Assembly (NCBI RefSeq): GCF_002205895.1
Contig: NZ_NJDE01000007.1
Location: 124,001-188,000, forward strand
Length of the DNA: 64,000 nt
Reading direction: 5' to 3'
From: Saccharibacillus sp. O23
GTDB lineage: Bacteria; Bacillota; Bacilli; Paenibacillales; Paenibacillaceae
Shown: positions 52,076 to 59,930 of the stretch, piece after piece
Layout of the letters: each line of letters opens with the position of its first letter
Position numbering within the stretch: the stretch's first letter is position 1
Position numbers and translations under genes: made by a program
The notes under the pieces: generated by a model
The model's input: the letters and a program-made list of their open reading frames with translations, nothing else
What the model was told of the DNA's origin: nothing
Database searches by the model: none

Positions 52076-53035
52076 ATGAACAAGACCGATCGTCTATTTG
52101 CCATCGTATTGGAATTGCAAGGACGCCGCGTCGTCCGGGCACAGGATCTGGCGCAGCTGTTCGAGACCAGCATCCGGACGATCTACCGCGATATTCAAGC
52201 TCTCTCCGAAGCCGGGGTGCCGATCTTCGGTTCGCCGGGGCAGGGGTATTCCCTGCTCGAAGGCTATTTTCTGCCGCCGGTCAGCTTCACGGTCGACGAA
52301 GCCGTCTCCCTGATCGTCGGCGCGGATTTCGTCGAGCAGCGCTTCGACGAAGAATACGGCCGCCGCGCCCGCTTCACGCGCGGCAAGATCGAAGCCCTCC
52401 TCCCGCCGGGCAAGCGGGAGGAAGCCGAACGAATTCGCGACAGCATCCGGATCATTCATCCGGAAGACCGCGACAGCCTCGATATGGAGCGCAGCCATAT
52501 CGAGATCGTCCGCGCCGCTCTGTCCGGCGGCCGCAAGCTGCGCTTCGACTACGCCGGCCGGCCCGGCGGCGAGCGGGCGAATCCGGAGCGCACGATCCGG
52601 ACCGTCGCCCCTTACGGGCTGGTCCTGCTCAACGGCCGCTGGATTCTGGTCGCGCATTGCGAACTGCGCGGCGCGATCCGCAACTTCCGGGTGTCTCGGA
52701 TCCGACACCTTCGACTGACGGACGAGCCTTATGCGGTGCCGGAATATTTCCGGCTGCAGGACTATGCGCCCGAAGACGACCGCCATACGCTCGTTCGGCT
52801 GCGGTTCGATGCCGAACTCGAAGGCCGCGTGGAACAGCAGCCGAACTTCTATACCGAATCCGGCGCTTTGACCGCCGAAGGCTACGAAGTGGATTACCGG
52901 GTCCGCACGCCGGAAGAACTGCTGAACTGGGTCCTCGGCTGGGGCTCGCGGGTCGTCGTATTGGAGCCGGAATCGTTGAAAGAACGGGTGAAGCGGGAGA
53001 TCGAAGAGATGGGGAAGCGCTACGGATCGACGTAG
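52076..53035 (+). CDS. HTH-WYL transcriptional regulator (YobV-like)
   Basis: 319 residues. N-terminal HTH_11: RLFAIVLELQGRRVVRAQDLAQLFETSIRTIYRDIQALSEAGVPI. The WYL domain includes FDYAGRP, VAPYGLVLLNGRWILVAHCELRGAIRNFRVSRIRHL; the usual W-Y-L triplet is represented by RWILVA. WYL domains bind ligands such as nucleic acid or nucleotides. It starts four bases after the Nudix stop, so it is in the same operon. Confidence 0.9.
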   Translation: MNKTDRLFAIVLELQGRRVVRAQDLAQLFETSIRTIYRDIQALSEAGVPIFGSPGQGYSLLEGYFLPPVSFTVDEAVSLIVGADFVEQRFDEEYGRRARFTRGKIEALLPPGKREEAERIRDSIRIIHPEDRDSLDMERSHIEIVRAALSGGRKLRFDYAGRPGGERANPERTIRTVAPYGLVLLNGRWILVAHCELRGAIRNFRVSRIRHLRLTDEPYAVPEYFRLQDYAPEDDRHTLVRLRFDAELEGRVEQQPNFYTESGALTAEGYEVDYRVRTPEELLNWVLGWGSRVVVLEPESLKERVKREIEEMGKRYGST

Positions 53036-53066
53036 CGCTTTTTCGCTCCCGCCCGCCCTCAACAAC

Positions 53067-53112
53067 AAAAGCCTTCCCCCGCCCGATACGACCGGCAGGG
53101 AAAGGCTTTTTC
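53067..53112 (+). terminator. Bidirectional terminator between converging genes
   Basis: AAAAGCCTT-CCC / GGGA-AAGGCTTTT with a GC-rich middle. It lies between the WYL regulator and the ABC transporter. Confidence 0.7.
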
Positions 53113-53140
53113 TATTCGATGCGCATTCGCTTAAAAAGGA

Positions 53141-54925
53141 TCAACTCGCGCGGCCGTCCGCGCCGCTCTCCGCGCCGCTCTCCGCGCCGTCTTTGCTCCA
53201 CAGCTCCCGGAAGTAATCGCTGCGTTCGAGCAGCTCGTCGAAGCTGCCTTGATCGACCAGCTCGCCGCCGCGCATCAGCAGGATGCGGTCGACGCGGCGA
53301 ATCGCGTGGAGACGGTGCGCGACGACGATCAGCGTACGTCCGCGGAAACGGTCCAGCACCGTTTCCATGATCCGCCGTTCGGTGATGTTGTCGAGCGCCG
53401 AGACCGGTTCGTCGAGCACGACCATGTCGCGGCTCTGCGCCAGCACGCGGGCGAAGGCGAGGCGCTGTTTCTCGCCGCCGGACAGCTTCATGCCGCGTTC
53501 GCCGACCTGCGTGTCCAGACCTTCCGGCAGAGAGCGCACTTTATCGCCGATCAGCGCGTCGTCCAGCACCCGCATCAACGCGTCTTCGTCCGCGTGTTCG
53601 CCGAAAGTCAGATTGCCGCGCAGCGTGTCGTCGAACACCGGCGCGTCCTGCGAGATGTACGAGAGGCGGGCATACAGGCTGTCGAGACAGAGTTCGTCGA
53701 TGTCGACTCCGTCGATCAGCAGGCGTCCGGAATCTTTTTTGAGCAGGCCGAGCATCAGCTTGACCAGCGTCGACTTGCCGCTGCCGCTCAAGCCGACGAT
53801 CGCGACGGACGAACCGGCGGGAATCACGAGCGAGACGTCTCGCAGCAGTGAAGACGGCGTTTCTTCATGCGGAGAGCCGGCGCCGTTCGCCTGCTTCTTG
53901 TTTTCCCCGTAGCCGAAGTTCACGCCTTCAAAGGCGATCTCGCCCCGCAGCTTCGTCACTTCGCGTCCTTGTTCCAGATTCGGATCGGACGGAGCGCTCA
54001 GATAGCGTTCGAAACGGTCGTAAGTCAACTTGTCCAGCTTGTAATCGACATAGATGACGTTGAAGATGGCGATCGGCGAATAGACTTTGTCGATCAGCAG
54101 CAGCAGAGCCAGCGTGACGCCGATCGTCGAACGGCCTTCGGCCACGTCGCGAATGCCCAGCGCCAGCACGGCCAGTTTGATCAGGATCACGAGCAGTTCG
54201 AACAGCGCGAAAAAGGACTCGTGGATCATGCGGATGCGCACGTTCTGATTCACGATCTCGTCCACGGTGCCGGTCAGGCGCTCGATCTCCCGTTCGTAAC
54301 GCCGATTCAACCGGAAAACGACCAGTTCCATGAAGCCGCGCACGGAATAACGGGACAGCTTCTCTTGATTGGCCAGCATCGATTCTTTGACCGCGTAGAG
54401 GTACCGCAGCAGCAGCCGGGTGAGCACGAATACGACGACGTAACCTCCCGCGACGACGAACAGGATCGTCGGACTGTACAGCCCGATGAACAACATGCTG
54501 AACAGCATCGCGGGCAGCAGCTCATGGAAGATGCGCAGATAGAACCCGTAGACGATGCCCGAACCGGCCTGCGCGCCGTTGTCGATCGTCTGGATCAGCT
54601 CGCCGGTGCCGAGATTGCGGTAGGCAAGGTAGTCCATGCGGGAGATCCGGGAGAGCGACGCGAGCTTAAGCTTCTCGGACAGGCTGCGCGGCAGCGCGGT
54701 CTGCGGATATTCGGACGCGTAGTTCAATACGGCGCAGATCGCGAGCAGCGCGCCGTAGAACAGCAGCAGCGAGCCGATTTGGCCGAGACCCGAAGAGGAA
54801 GGAACGGAGTCGAGCAGACGTTGGAACGTATGGACGCCGTAGGCGCCGAAGAACTGCAAGGCGAAGCCGAGCAGGACATAGAGGACGATCAATTTGCGAA
54901 GCTGCATGACGCAGTTTTTTAACAT
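53141..54925 (-). CDS. ABC transporter, fused permease and ATPase
   Basis: 594 residues from the ATG at 54925 (AAAGGCGG box); the frame extends upstream without a ribosome site. Six membrane helices in the first 300 residues (ABC_membrane type), then an ATPase with Walker A GLSGSGKST, signature LSGGEKQRLAFARVLA, Walker B MVVLDEPVSALD and H-loop IVVAHRL. It should work as a homodimer or with a partner; direction is probably export. The C-terminus carries a short duplicated ESGAESGAD. A 210-base leader precedes the gene. Confidence 0.88.
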   Translation of the reverse strand: MLKNCVMQLRKLIVLYVLLGFALQFFGAYGVHTFQRLLDSVPSSSGLGQIGSLLLFYGALLAICAVLNYASEYPQTALPRSLSEKLKLASLSRISRMDYLAYRNLGTGELIQTIDNGAQAGSGIVYGFYLRIFHELLPAMLFSMLFIGLYSPTILFVVAGGYVVVFVLTRLLLRYLYAVKESMLANQEKLSRYSVRGFMELVVFRLNRRYEREIERLTGTVDEIVNQNVRIRMIHESFFALFELLVILIKLAVLALGIRDVAEGRSTIGVTLALLLLIDKVYSPIAIFNVIYVDYKLDKLTYDRFERYLSAPSDPNLEQGREVTKLRGEIAFEGVNFGYGENKKQANGAGSPHEETPSSLLRDVSLVIPAGSSVAIVGLSGSGKSTLVKLMLGLLKKDSGRLLIDGVDIDELCLDSLYARLSYISQDAPVFDDTLRGNLTFGEHADEDALMRVLDDALIGDKVRSLPEGLDTQVGERGMKLSGGEKQRLAFARVLAQSRDMVVLDEPVSALDNITERRIMETVLDRFRGRTLIVVAHRLHAIRRVDRILLMRGGELVDQGSFDELLERSDYFRELWSKDGAESGAESGADGRAS

Positions 54926-55141
54926 GGATAAGCCGCCTTTCGAGAATAGGGTGGAGAGCCGCAGGCAGCACAAAGAGAATGCACGGCCGGGCACGACGGA
55001 CTGCAAGTCGAAGAGTTCGATCAAAAGGGCAGACTTCTCCCTTGATAGCCGGTACGCGTTTTGATCCGGCCCGAATCTCAATTACTCGCAATCGTGCGGC
55101 GGTACATTCTCCTGTTCACCCCGTTTCGAAAAGTTGAATTT

Positions 55142-55169
55142 ACTATATCAGATCGAAGCAAATCGGCAA
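55142..55169 (-). promoter_or_regulatory. Promoter of the ABC transporter gene
   Basis: Minus strand TTGCCG (55169-55164), 16-base spacer, TATAGT (55147-55142) with an extended -10 TGA. The gap 54926-55442 (517 bases) holds this promoter, the long transporter leader and the terminator of the NlpC gene; no other gene was seen. Confidence 0.5.
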
Positions 55170-55311
55170 AGGAAAAAATAAATTAAAAGTTTTTCAAAAA
55201 AATGCAACAAAACGATCGAGCTGTGCGTCATTAGAGTAAGAAGGTAGATAAGAACGGCGTAAGCAAGCGGAAAAAGGGGAGCGATCCCGATCAAGTCGGG
55301 CCGCAAACGAT

Positions 55312-55350
55312 GAAACCCGTTCCCCGGCTCATGCGCCGGAAGGAACGGGT
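55312..55350 (-). terminator. Hairpin downstream of the NlpC/P60 gene
   Basis: ACCCGTTCC-CCGGC / GCCGG-GGAACGGGT stem; the minus-strand T tract is short, so termination strength is uncertain. Confidence 0.5.
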
Positions 55351-55442
55351 AAGTGGAAAGTATTTTGCTGGATCGAAAGTTCGATAGGAAAGGAAATGAG
55401 GCGAAAGACGCGTCAAGATCGACGGCGAGGCAAAGATCAGAA

Positions 55443-55913
55443 TCAGTTCTCGATCATCTGGCTGTATGTCCAGTCGCTGGTTACGCGCTTGGCCGTGACG
55501 TAACGATTGGCCCAATACGAATTGGACAGGCTGGCGACGCTGACGCCTTTGCTGCTGGACGAATTGGCGAATTTGCCGTTTCCTACGTAGAAGCCGACAT
55601 GGGAGATTCCTCTTCCGGTCGTGTTGAAGAAGACAAGATCGCCGACGCGCAGGTTGGACTTGGATACGGTCGTGCCTTGTTTGGCTTGGCTGGACGCTGT
55701 GCGGGACAGTTGAACGCCGAATTTTTGGAAGATATATCTGGTGAATCCCGAGCAATCGAAACCTGAAGTGGTGGTACCGCCATATTTGTAAGGCGTGCCT
55801 GCGACAAGACTGACGGCGGCATTGATTGGCGTGGAGCTTGCGGCTTGCGTAGTCGCTGCGCCCGAAGTAAAGACGATGGCTGCTCCCAAGATGGACACGA
55901 TAAGCTTCTTCAA
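55443..55913 (-). CDS. Secreted NlpC/P60 cell-wall endopeptidase
   Basis: 156 residues from a TTG at 55913, chosen because an AGGGGG box lies 8 bases upstream and the product then opens with a clean signal peptide (MKKLIVSILGAAIVF... TTQA). The NlpC/P60 domain follows: GTPYKYGGTTTSGFDCSGF with catalytic Cys54, GDLVFFNTTGRGISHVGFYVG with the catalytic His. Such enzymes cut gamma-D-Glu-diamino acid bonds in peptidoglycan. Its leader is a c-di-AMP riboswitch. Confidence 0.92.
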   Translation of the reverse strand: MKKLIVSILGAAIVFTSGAATTQAASSTPINAAVSLVAGTPYKYGGTTTSGFDCSGFTRYIFQKFGVQLSRTASSQAKQGTTVSKSNLRVGDLVFFNTTGRGISHVGFYVGNGKFANSSSSKGVSVASLSNSYWANRYVTAKRVTSDWTYSQMIEN

Positions 55914-55929
55914 AAAAGTTTTCCCCCTG

Positions 55930-56046
55930 ATGCCTACGGAGTTAGCTAAGGGTTCGGTGGAAGGAATTTCCCTATACTCCCTCTGAATCAAGAATAATTC
56001 ACCCGCGATGGTTCCCCCGTTTTCTTGCAAAAAAGAAATTCGGCAT
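55930..56046 (-). ncRNA. c-di-AMP (ydaO/yuaA) riboswitch
   Basis: The minus strand carries the conserved blocks of the ydaO class: CGGGGGAACC, GGGTGAAT, CACCGAACCC, AGCTAAC and CGTAGGC in this order. The outer helix pairs ATGCC (56046-56042) with GGCAT (55934-55930). It sits in the leader of an NlpC/P60 gene, the commonest target of this riboswitch, where c-di-AMP usually turns the gene off. The closing helix ends only a few bases before the ribosome site and no terminator lies between them. Confidence 0.9.
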
Positions 56047-56071
56047 TTATTAAGATTTTGTAACTATTGAT

Positions 56072-56160
56072 ACTGTACATGAACGCCTGCTAATTTGTCA
56101 AATTTCTTGATGAAACTTCTCTACACCGCATGATTATAACAGGCTGAGTTTGAATCACAA
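56072..56160 (-). promoter_or_regulatory. Two candidate promoters of the riboswitch transcript
   Basis: Minus strand. P1: TTGTGA (56160-56155), 16-base spacer, perfect TATAAT (56138-56133). P2: TTGACA (56101-56096), 18-base spacer, TACAGT (56077-56072). The remaining part of the 499-base gap 55914-56412 is AT-rich and holds no other feature I can support. Confidence 0.55.
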
Positions 56161-56412
56161 GTAACAAAACTGTAATTGGTACTAGGAAAAACGTACGAAT
56201 TTGTTACAGTCGCCCTCGAAATCAGGCTTTGCCGTGCGGATTGCGCGCGCTTTATTCTTTTTCGGAAAGTACAATGAAATTGCGAAGAGTTTTCAAGGAA
56301 TATTTTTGTAAAAATGTTGCGCTTCTCTCTCGATCCGGCTTCGATTTACCGATTTGTAAAGGTATATGCTTTTCTATAAGTATATGAGGATTCGAGCAGG
56401 AGGGGCTTGAAT

Positions 56413-56568
56413 ATGAATAAAAACGAAGTCCAAGACGAAATGGAGCGCCAACGCCGAATTCTTCATCAGCTTGCGGACCAATACGGGTTTATGGACGAAC
56501 GCGTCCTGACGCAGTCGCAGAAGCTGGACGAATGGTTGAACGAATTCGAACGTCATAAATATGCTTGA
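56413..56568 (+). CDS. Spo0E-like aspartyl-phosphate phosphatase
   Basis: 51 residues, two helices: RRILHQLADQYGFMDERVLTQSQKLDEWLNEFERHK. The SQKLDEWLNEF motif is the family signature (SQxLDxxI/L). Spo0E-type proteins dephosphorylate Spo0A-P and so hold back sporulation. AGGAGG box at 56397-56403. A terminator follows at 56641. Confidence 0.85.
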   Translation: MNKNEVQDEMERQRRILHQLADQYGFMDERVLTQSQKLDEWLNEFERHKYA

Positions 56569-56640
56569 CCCGCGGCTAAGAAGCCGCTTGCGTCAAAAAT
56601 GAACCGAAACTTTTCGAAGTTCCCCGAATGACTCTCCTCC

Positions 56641-56664
56641 GCGCGTGCGATACGCGCTTTTTTT
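56641..56664 (+). terminator. Intrinsic terminator after the Spo0E-like gene
   Basis: GCGCGT / ACGCGC stem with GCGAT loop, then seven T. Confidence 0.75.
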
Positions 56665-56739
56665 GTTTGTTTTCGATGCGGGGCGCGCTTTCGGTTATAC
56701 TGAAGCAGAGCAAGAAGGACCGAAGGAGGACGAATCGAG

Positions 56740-57237
56740 ATGGCTATGGAAATCGAACGCAAGTTTCTGCTGGAGCGCACGCCGGACGAGTTGATCGCCG
56801 AAGGGGCGTTCGTTCGGAGATCGCGCCAGCGGATCGAACAGACGTATCTGGCATTGGACGAGCAGCAGGAGATTCGGGTGCGCCGGCTGGTGGACGAAGA
56901 TACGGGCGAAGTCGAATATACGCATACGTTCAAGCAGGGCAACGGCATGAGCCGCGAAGAGATCGAATATTCGATCACCGAGAGCATCTATAATCAGTTG
57001 TTCGAAGCTTCTGGAGCGGTGCCGTTGACCAAAGTGCGGACGACCGGAGAATGGAACGGCTTCACCGTGGAATTGGACCGCTACGACCAACTGAACCTGA
57101 CCGTGGCCGAAGTCGAATTCGATTCGCTCGAAGCGGCGGAGGCTTTCGCTGCGCCCGACTGGTTCGGCGAAGACATCAGTTCGAAGCGCGAGTACAGCAA
57201 CAAGAAAGTATGGAGAGATCTTCAGAGCCGCAAATAA
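56740..57237 (+). CDS. CYTH-domain triphosphate phosphatase
   Basis: 165 residues. The ExExK signature is in MEIERKFLL, followed by QRIEQTYLALDE, EIRVRRLVDEDTGEVEYTHTFK and the end FEIDRYD-like TVELDRYDQLNLTVAEVEF. Triphosphate tunnel enzymes of this sort hydrolyse inorganic triphosphate or nucleotide triphosphates with a metal. AAGGAGGA box 9 bases before the ATG. Confidence 0.85.
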   Translation: MAMEIERKFLLERTPDELIAEGAFVRRSRQRIEQTYLALDEQQEIRVRRLVDEDTGEVEYTHTFKQGNGMSREEIEYSITESIYNQLFEASGAVPLTKVRTTGEWNGFTVELDRYDQLNLTVAEVEFDSLEAAEAFAAPDWFGEDISSKREYSNKKVWRDLQSRK

Positions 57238-57333
57238 GCGATTTTAGCAAGCCGCTTCCGGCGAGCGTATGGTACAATAAAGCCAATCCGGGCGCATCCG
57301 GTATGCGTCCATGAGACAAATCTTAAGAAAGAG

Positions 57334-57612
57334 GTGAGGATCATCGCTGTTCAGATCCAGATTCAACAGACGCCTAACCCCAACTCGGTCCGCGTAGGCG
57401 CGGATACGATTCTCTTCGAAGGACCGAAGAGCACTTCCGTCAAAGCGGGAGAAGCCAGCGAGCATCCGCTTGCGGCGGCTCTGGTCACGATCGACGGAGT
57501 AGACAATATTTTCGGCATGCGCGACTTCGTTACCGTCAGCAAACTGCCGGATGCCTCTTGGGATGACATTCTGCCGCAGGTAGAAGACGCATTCAAACAG
57601 GTATACGCTTAA
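57334..57612 (+). CDS. NifU N-terminal-domain protein (Nfu_N)
   Basis: 92 residues in the frame from GTG at 57334. Residues IQIQQTPNPNSVRVGADTILFEG and SEHPLAAALVTIDGVDNIFGMRDFVTVSKLPDASWDDI match the Nfu/NifU N-terminal domain, which helps in Fe-S cluster handling in larger proteins; here it stands alone. The start is not clean: GAGGTGAGG lies so that an ATC codon at 57343 would have the better spacing, and the GTG has only AAGAAAGAG before it. Confidence 0.8.
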   Translation: MRIIAVQIQIQQTPNPNSVRVGADTILFEGPKSTSVKAGEASEHPLAAALVTIDGVDNIFGMRDFVTVSKLPDASWDDILPQVEDAFKQVYA

Positions 57613-57634
57613 GCGCTCCTTTTAGGAGCGTTTT
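57612..57634 (+). terminator. Intrinsic terminator after the Nfu_N gene
   Basis: CGCTCC / GGAGCG stem with a TTTTA loop, then TTTT. Confidence 0.7.
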
Positions 57635-57722
57635 CGCTTTTCGGCGAACGGCCGAAAGGTTATTGATATAGAAACAAAGTAAATAAGGAAAGCCGAAACG
57701 AAAGTTGGCAAAGGTCATGGTC

Positions 57723-58475
57723 ATGCGGATCAACAAATACATCAGCGAGACGGGCTTCTGCTCAAGGCGGGAAACGAATCGGCTGATCGCGGCGGGAAGG
57801 ATCGCCGTCAACGGCGCAGTTTGCGCGGAAGGGGCCGAAGTGCTCCCCGGCGATCTGGTGACGATCGACGGGCAGGAGATTCCGCCCGGAGCGCCGCCCG
57901 TCTATCTCATGCTGAACAAACCGCGCGGCATCGTCTGCACGCACGCGAAGAACGTCTCCGGCAATATTGTCGACTATATGAATTATCCGTCGCGAATCTT
58001 CCCGATCGGTCGGCTCGACAAAGACTCGGAAGGATTGATCCTGCTGACCAACGACGGAAGCATCGTCAATCGGATGATGCGCGCCGAACACGGGCACGAC
58101 AAGGAATACGCGGTGACGGTGGATAAGCCGGTCACGGACGAATTTCTGCATCGCATGGCCGCAGGCGTCGCGATTCTCGGTACCGTGACGCTCCCGTGCC
58201 GAACGTACCGAATATCCGACCGGGTGTTCGGCATCGTCTTGACGCAGGGGCTGAACCGGCAGATTCGCCGAATGTGCAAAGAACTCGGTTACCGGGTCTC
58301 GGAGCTTCGGCGAGAACGAATCATGAACGTAAGGCTGGGCAAGTTGGGCGTCGGACAATGGCGCGCACTTGCGCCGCAAGAACTGCGAGTACTGCTCGCC
58401 GCGCTGGATGAAGCGGACGGCGCGATCGAAGCAAGGGAACGATTACGAATTGAAGGGGCTGCTTTCGATGTTTGA
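57723..58475 (+). CDS. rluF: 23S rRNA pseudouridine synthase, RluF type
   Basis: 250 residues from the ATG at 57723, whose AAAGG box is 8 bases upstream; two earlier starts are too close to it or lack one. An S4 domain ([31 protein letters not shown]) precedes the RsuA-type catalytic domain with [17 protein letters not shown] (catalytic Asp) and [15 protein letters not shown]. The RluF group modifies U2604 of 23S rRNA in E. coli. The next gene overlaps its end by 8 bp. Confidence 0.9.
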   Translation: MRINKYISETGFCSRRETNRLIAAGRIAVNGAVCAEGAEVLPGDLVTIDGQEIPPGAPPVYLMLNKPRGIVCTHAKNVSGNIVDYMNYPSRIFPIGRLDKDSEGLILLTNDGSIVNRMMRAEHGHDKEYAVTVDKPVTDEFLHRMAAGVAILGTVTLPCRTYRISDRVFGIVLTQGLNRQIRRMCKELGYRVSELRRERIMNVRLGKLGVGQWRALAPQELRVLLAALDEADGAIEARERLRIEGAAFDV

Positions 58476-59139
58476 ATTCGACCAAATCCCGTTTGCCGCG
58501 GAATTCGCGGAAAATCCCGAACCGAGATGTCCTTGCATTCTGCTGCTCGACACTTCGTATTCGATGAGCGGACAGCCGATTCAAGAGCTGAACCGGGGCT
58601 TGTCTTCTTTTAAGGAAGAATTGATGACGGACAGCATGTCCGTCAAGCGGGTGGAACTGGCAGTCGTCAGTTTCGGGCCGGTACAGGCCACATCCGAGTT
58701 CGGCACGCCGGACGATTTCTATCCGCCGATGCTGACGGCCAGCGGCAATACGCCGATGGGCGCGGCGATCGAAAAAGCGGTCTCGATGCTGGAAGAACGC
58801 AAGAACGTCTATAAACAGAACGGAATCTCGTATTACCGTCCGTGGATCTTCCTGATTACGGACGGCGCTCCGACCGACGATTGGCAGCGTGCCGCCGCGC
58901 TGGTCAAAAACGGCGAAGCCTCCAAATCGTTCATGTTCTTCGCGGTCGGCGTCGAGAACGCGGACATGAACGTATTGGGACAGATCGCGACCCGCGCGCC
59001 GCTCAAGCTCAAAGGCCTGCGTTTCGCCGATCTGTTCTCTTGGCTGTCGAACTCGCTGAATTCGGTATCCCATTCCACGCCGGGCGACCAGATCCGACTC
59101 GAGAACCCGGCTTCGCCGGAAGGATGGGCGTTGATCTGA
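58468..59139 (+). CDS. vWA-domain protein, TerY type
   Basis: 223 residues from the ATG at 58468 (AAGGGG box). A metal-ion adhesion site DTSYSMSG is at about residue 28, with the Thr in SGNTPMG and Asp in [11 protein letters not shown] completing the site. This is the TerY layout: a free cytoplasmic vWA domain without membrane parts. It overlaps rluF by 8 bp and the phosphatase gene by 1 bp. Family knowledge places TerY beside a PP2C phosphatase and a kinase as a phosphorylation triad. Confidence 0.88.
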   Translation: MFEFDQIPFAAEFAENPEPRCPCILLLDTSYSMSGQPIQELNRGLSSFKEELMTDSMSVKRVELAVVSFGPVQATSEFGTPDDFYPPMLTASGNTPMGAAIEKAVSMLEERKNVYKQNGISYYRPWIFLITDGAPTDDWQRAAALVKNGEASKSFMFFAVGVENADMNVLGQIATRAPLKLKGLRFADLFSWLSNSLNSVSHSTPGDQIRLENPASPEGWALI

Positions 59140-59930
59140 TGTGGCGTCACGCTCATGTCTCCGTACGCGGCACGTCGCACGCGAAGACCGGCAAGCCCTG
59201 CCAAGACTATTCGCTCTGCCGGACTTTGATCGGGCCGGACGGCCGCGAAGTGCTGCTCGCCGCCGCTTCCGACGGCGCGGGCAGCGCGGAACGATCGGAC
59301 GAAGGTTCGCGGCTGGCTTGCACGATGTTCGCCGACGCCGTGGAACGGCATCTGGCGGACGGAGGACGCGTGGAACAGCTTACGAGAGCGTTCTTCGAAG
59401 CTTGGCTCGGCCGCTTCCAGCGGGCGGTACGGGCGCTGGCTGCCGAAGCGGGCTGCCGCTCGCGCGAATTCGCTTGCACCTTTTTGGCGGCGATCGTCGG
59501 CGGCGACGAGGCCGTGTTCGTTCAGATCGGCGACGGCGCGATCGTATTTTCGGAGAAGGAGGACGCTTATATGTGGGAATTCTGGCCGCAGCAGGGCGAA
59601 TACGAGAACACGACTTATTTCGCGACGCAAAACGGCGCGAAAAAGTATCTTCAGCACAGCCTGCATACCGGACGGACCTACGGCGAGATCGCCGTGTTCA
59701 CGGACGGGCTTCAGCGATTGGCGCTGCATTATCAGAGCCGGACGGCTTACGAGCCGTTCTTCCGTCCTTTCTTCTCCGTATTAAGACGTCTGAATGCGGG
59801 CGAAGAAGTCCGCTACGGAGATTCGCTGCGCGCTTTCCTCGACTCCGGCCGGGTCAACGAGCGCACGGACGACGATAAGACGCTCGTGGTGGCGACGCGT
59901 CAAATCCCGCAGGCGGCGAAGCCGTCATGA
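59139..59930 (+). CDS. PP2C-type protein phosphatase of the TerY-P triad
   Basis: 263 residues; the ATG shares its A with the stop of the vWA gene (TGATG). Metal-binding Asps are in AAASDGAGSAERSDEGS, QIGDGAIVF, VFTDGLQRLA and TDDDKTLVV, the usual PP2C motif series. The vWA-PP2C-kinase order suggests it removes phosphates that the next gene adds. Confidence 0.9.
   Translation: MWRHAHVSVRGTSHAKTGKPCQDYSLCRTLIGPDGREVLLAAASDGAGSAERSDEGSRLACTMFADAVERHLADGGRVEQLTRAFFEAWLGRFQRAVRALAAEAGCRSREFACTFLAAIVGGDEAVFVQIGDGAIVFSEKEDAYMWEFWPQQGEYENTTYFATQNGAKKYLQHSLHTGRTYGEIAVFTDGLQRLALHYQSRTAYEPFFRPFFSVLRRLNAGEEVRYGDSLRAFLDSGRVNERTDDDKTLVVATRQIPQAAKPS

Noticed and set aside
58369-58467. Longer N-terminus for the vWA protein
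   Set aside because: The added residues lie fully inside rluF, are Arg/Cys-rich and unlike vWA proteins; the ATG at 58468 has its own AAGGGG box.
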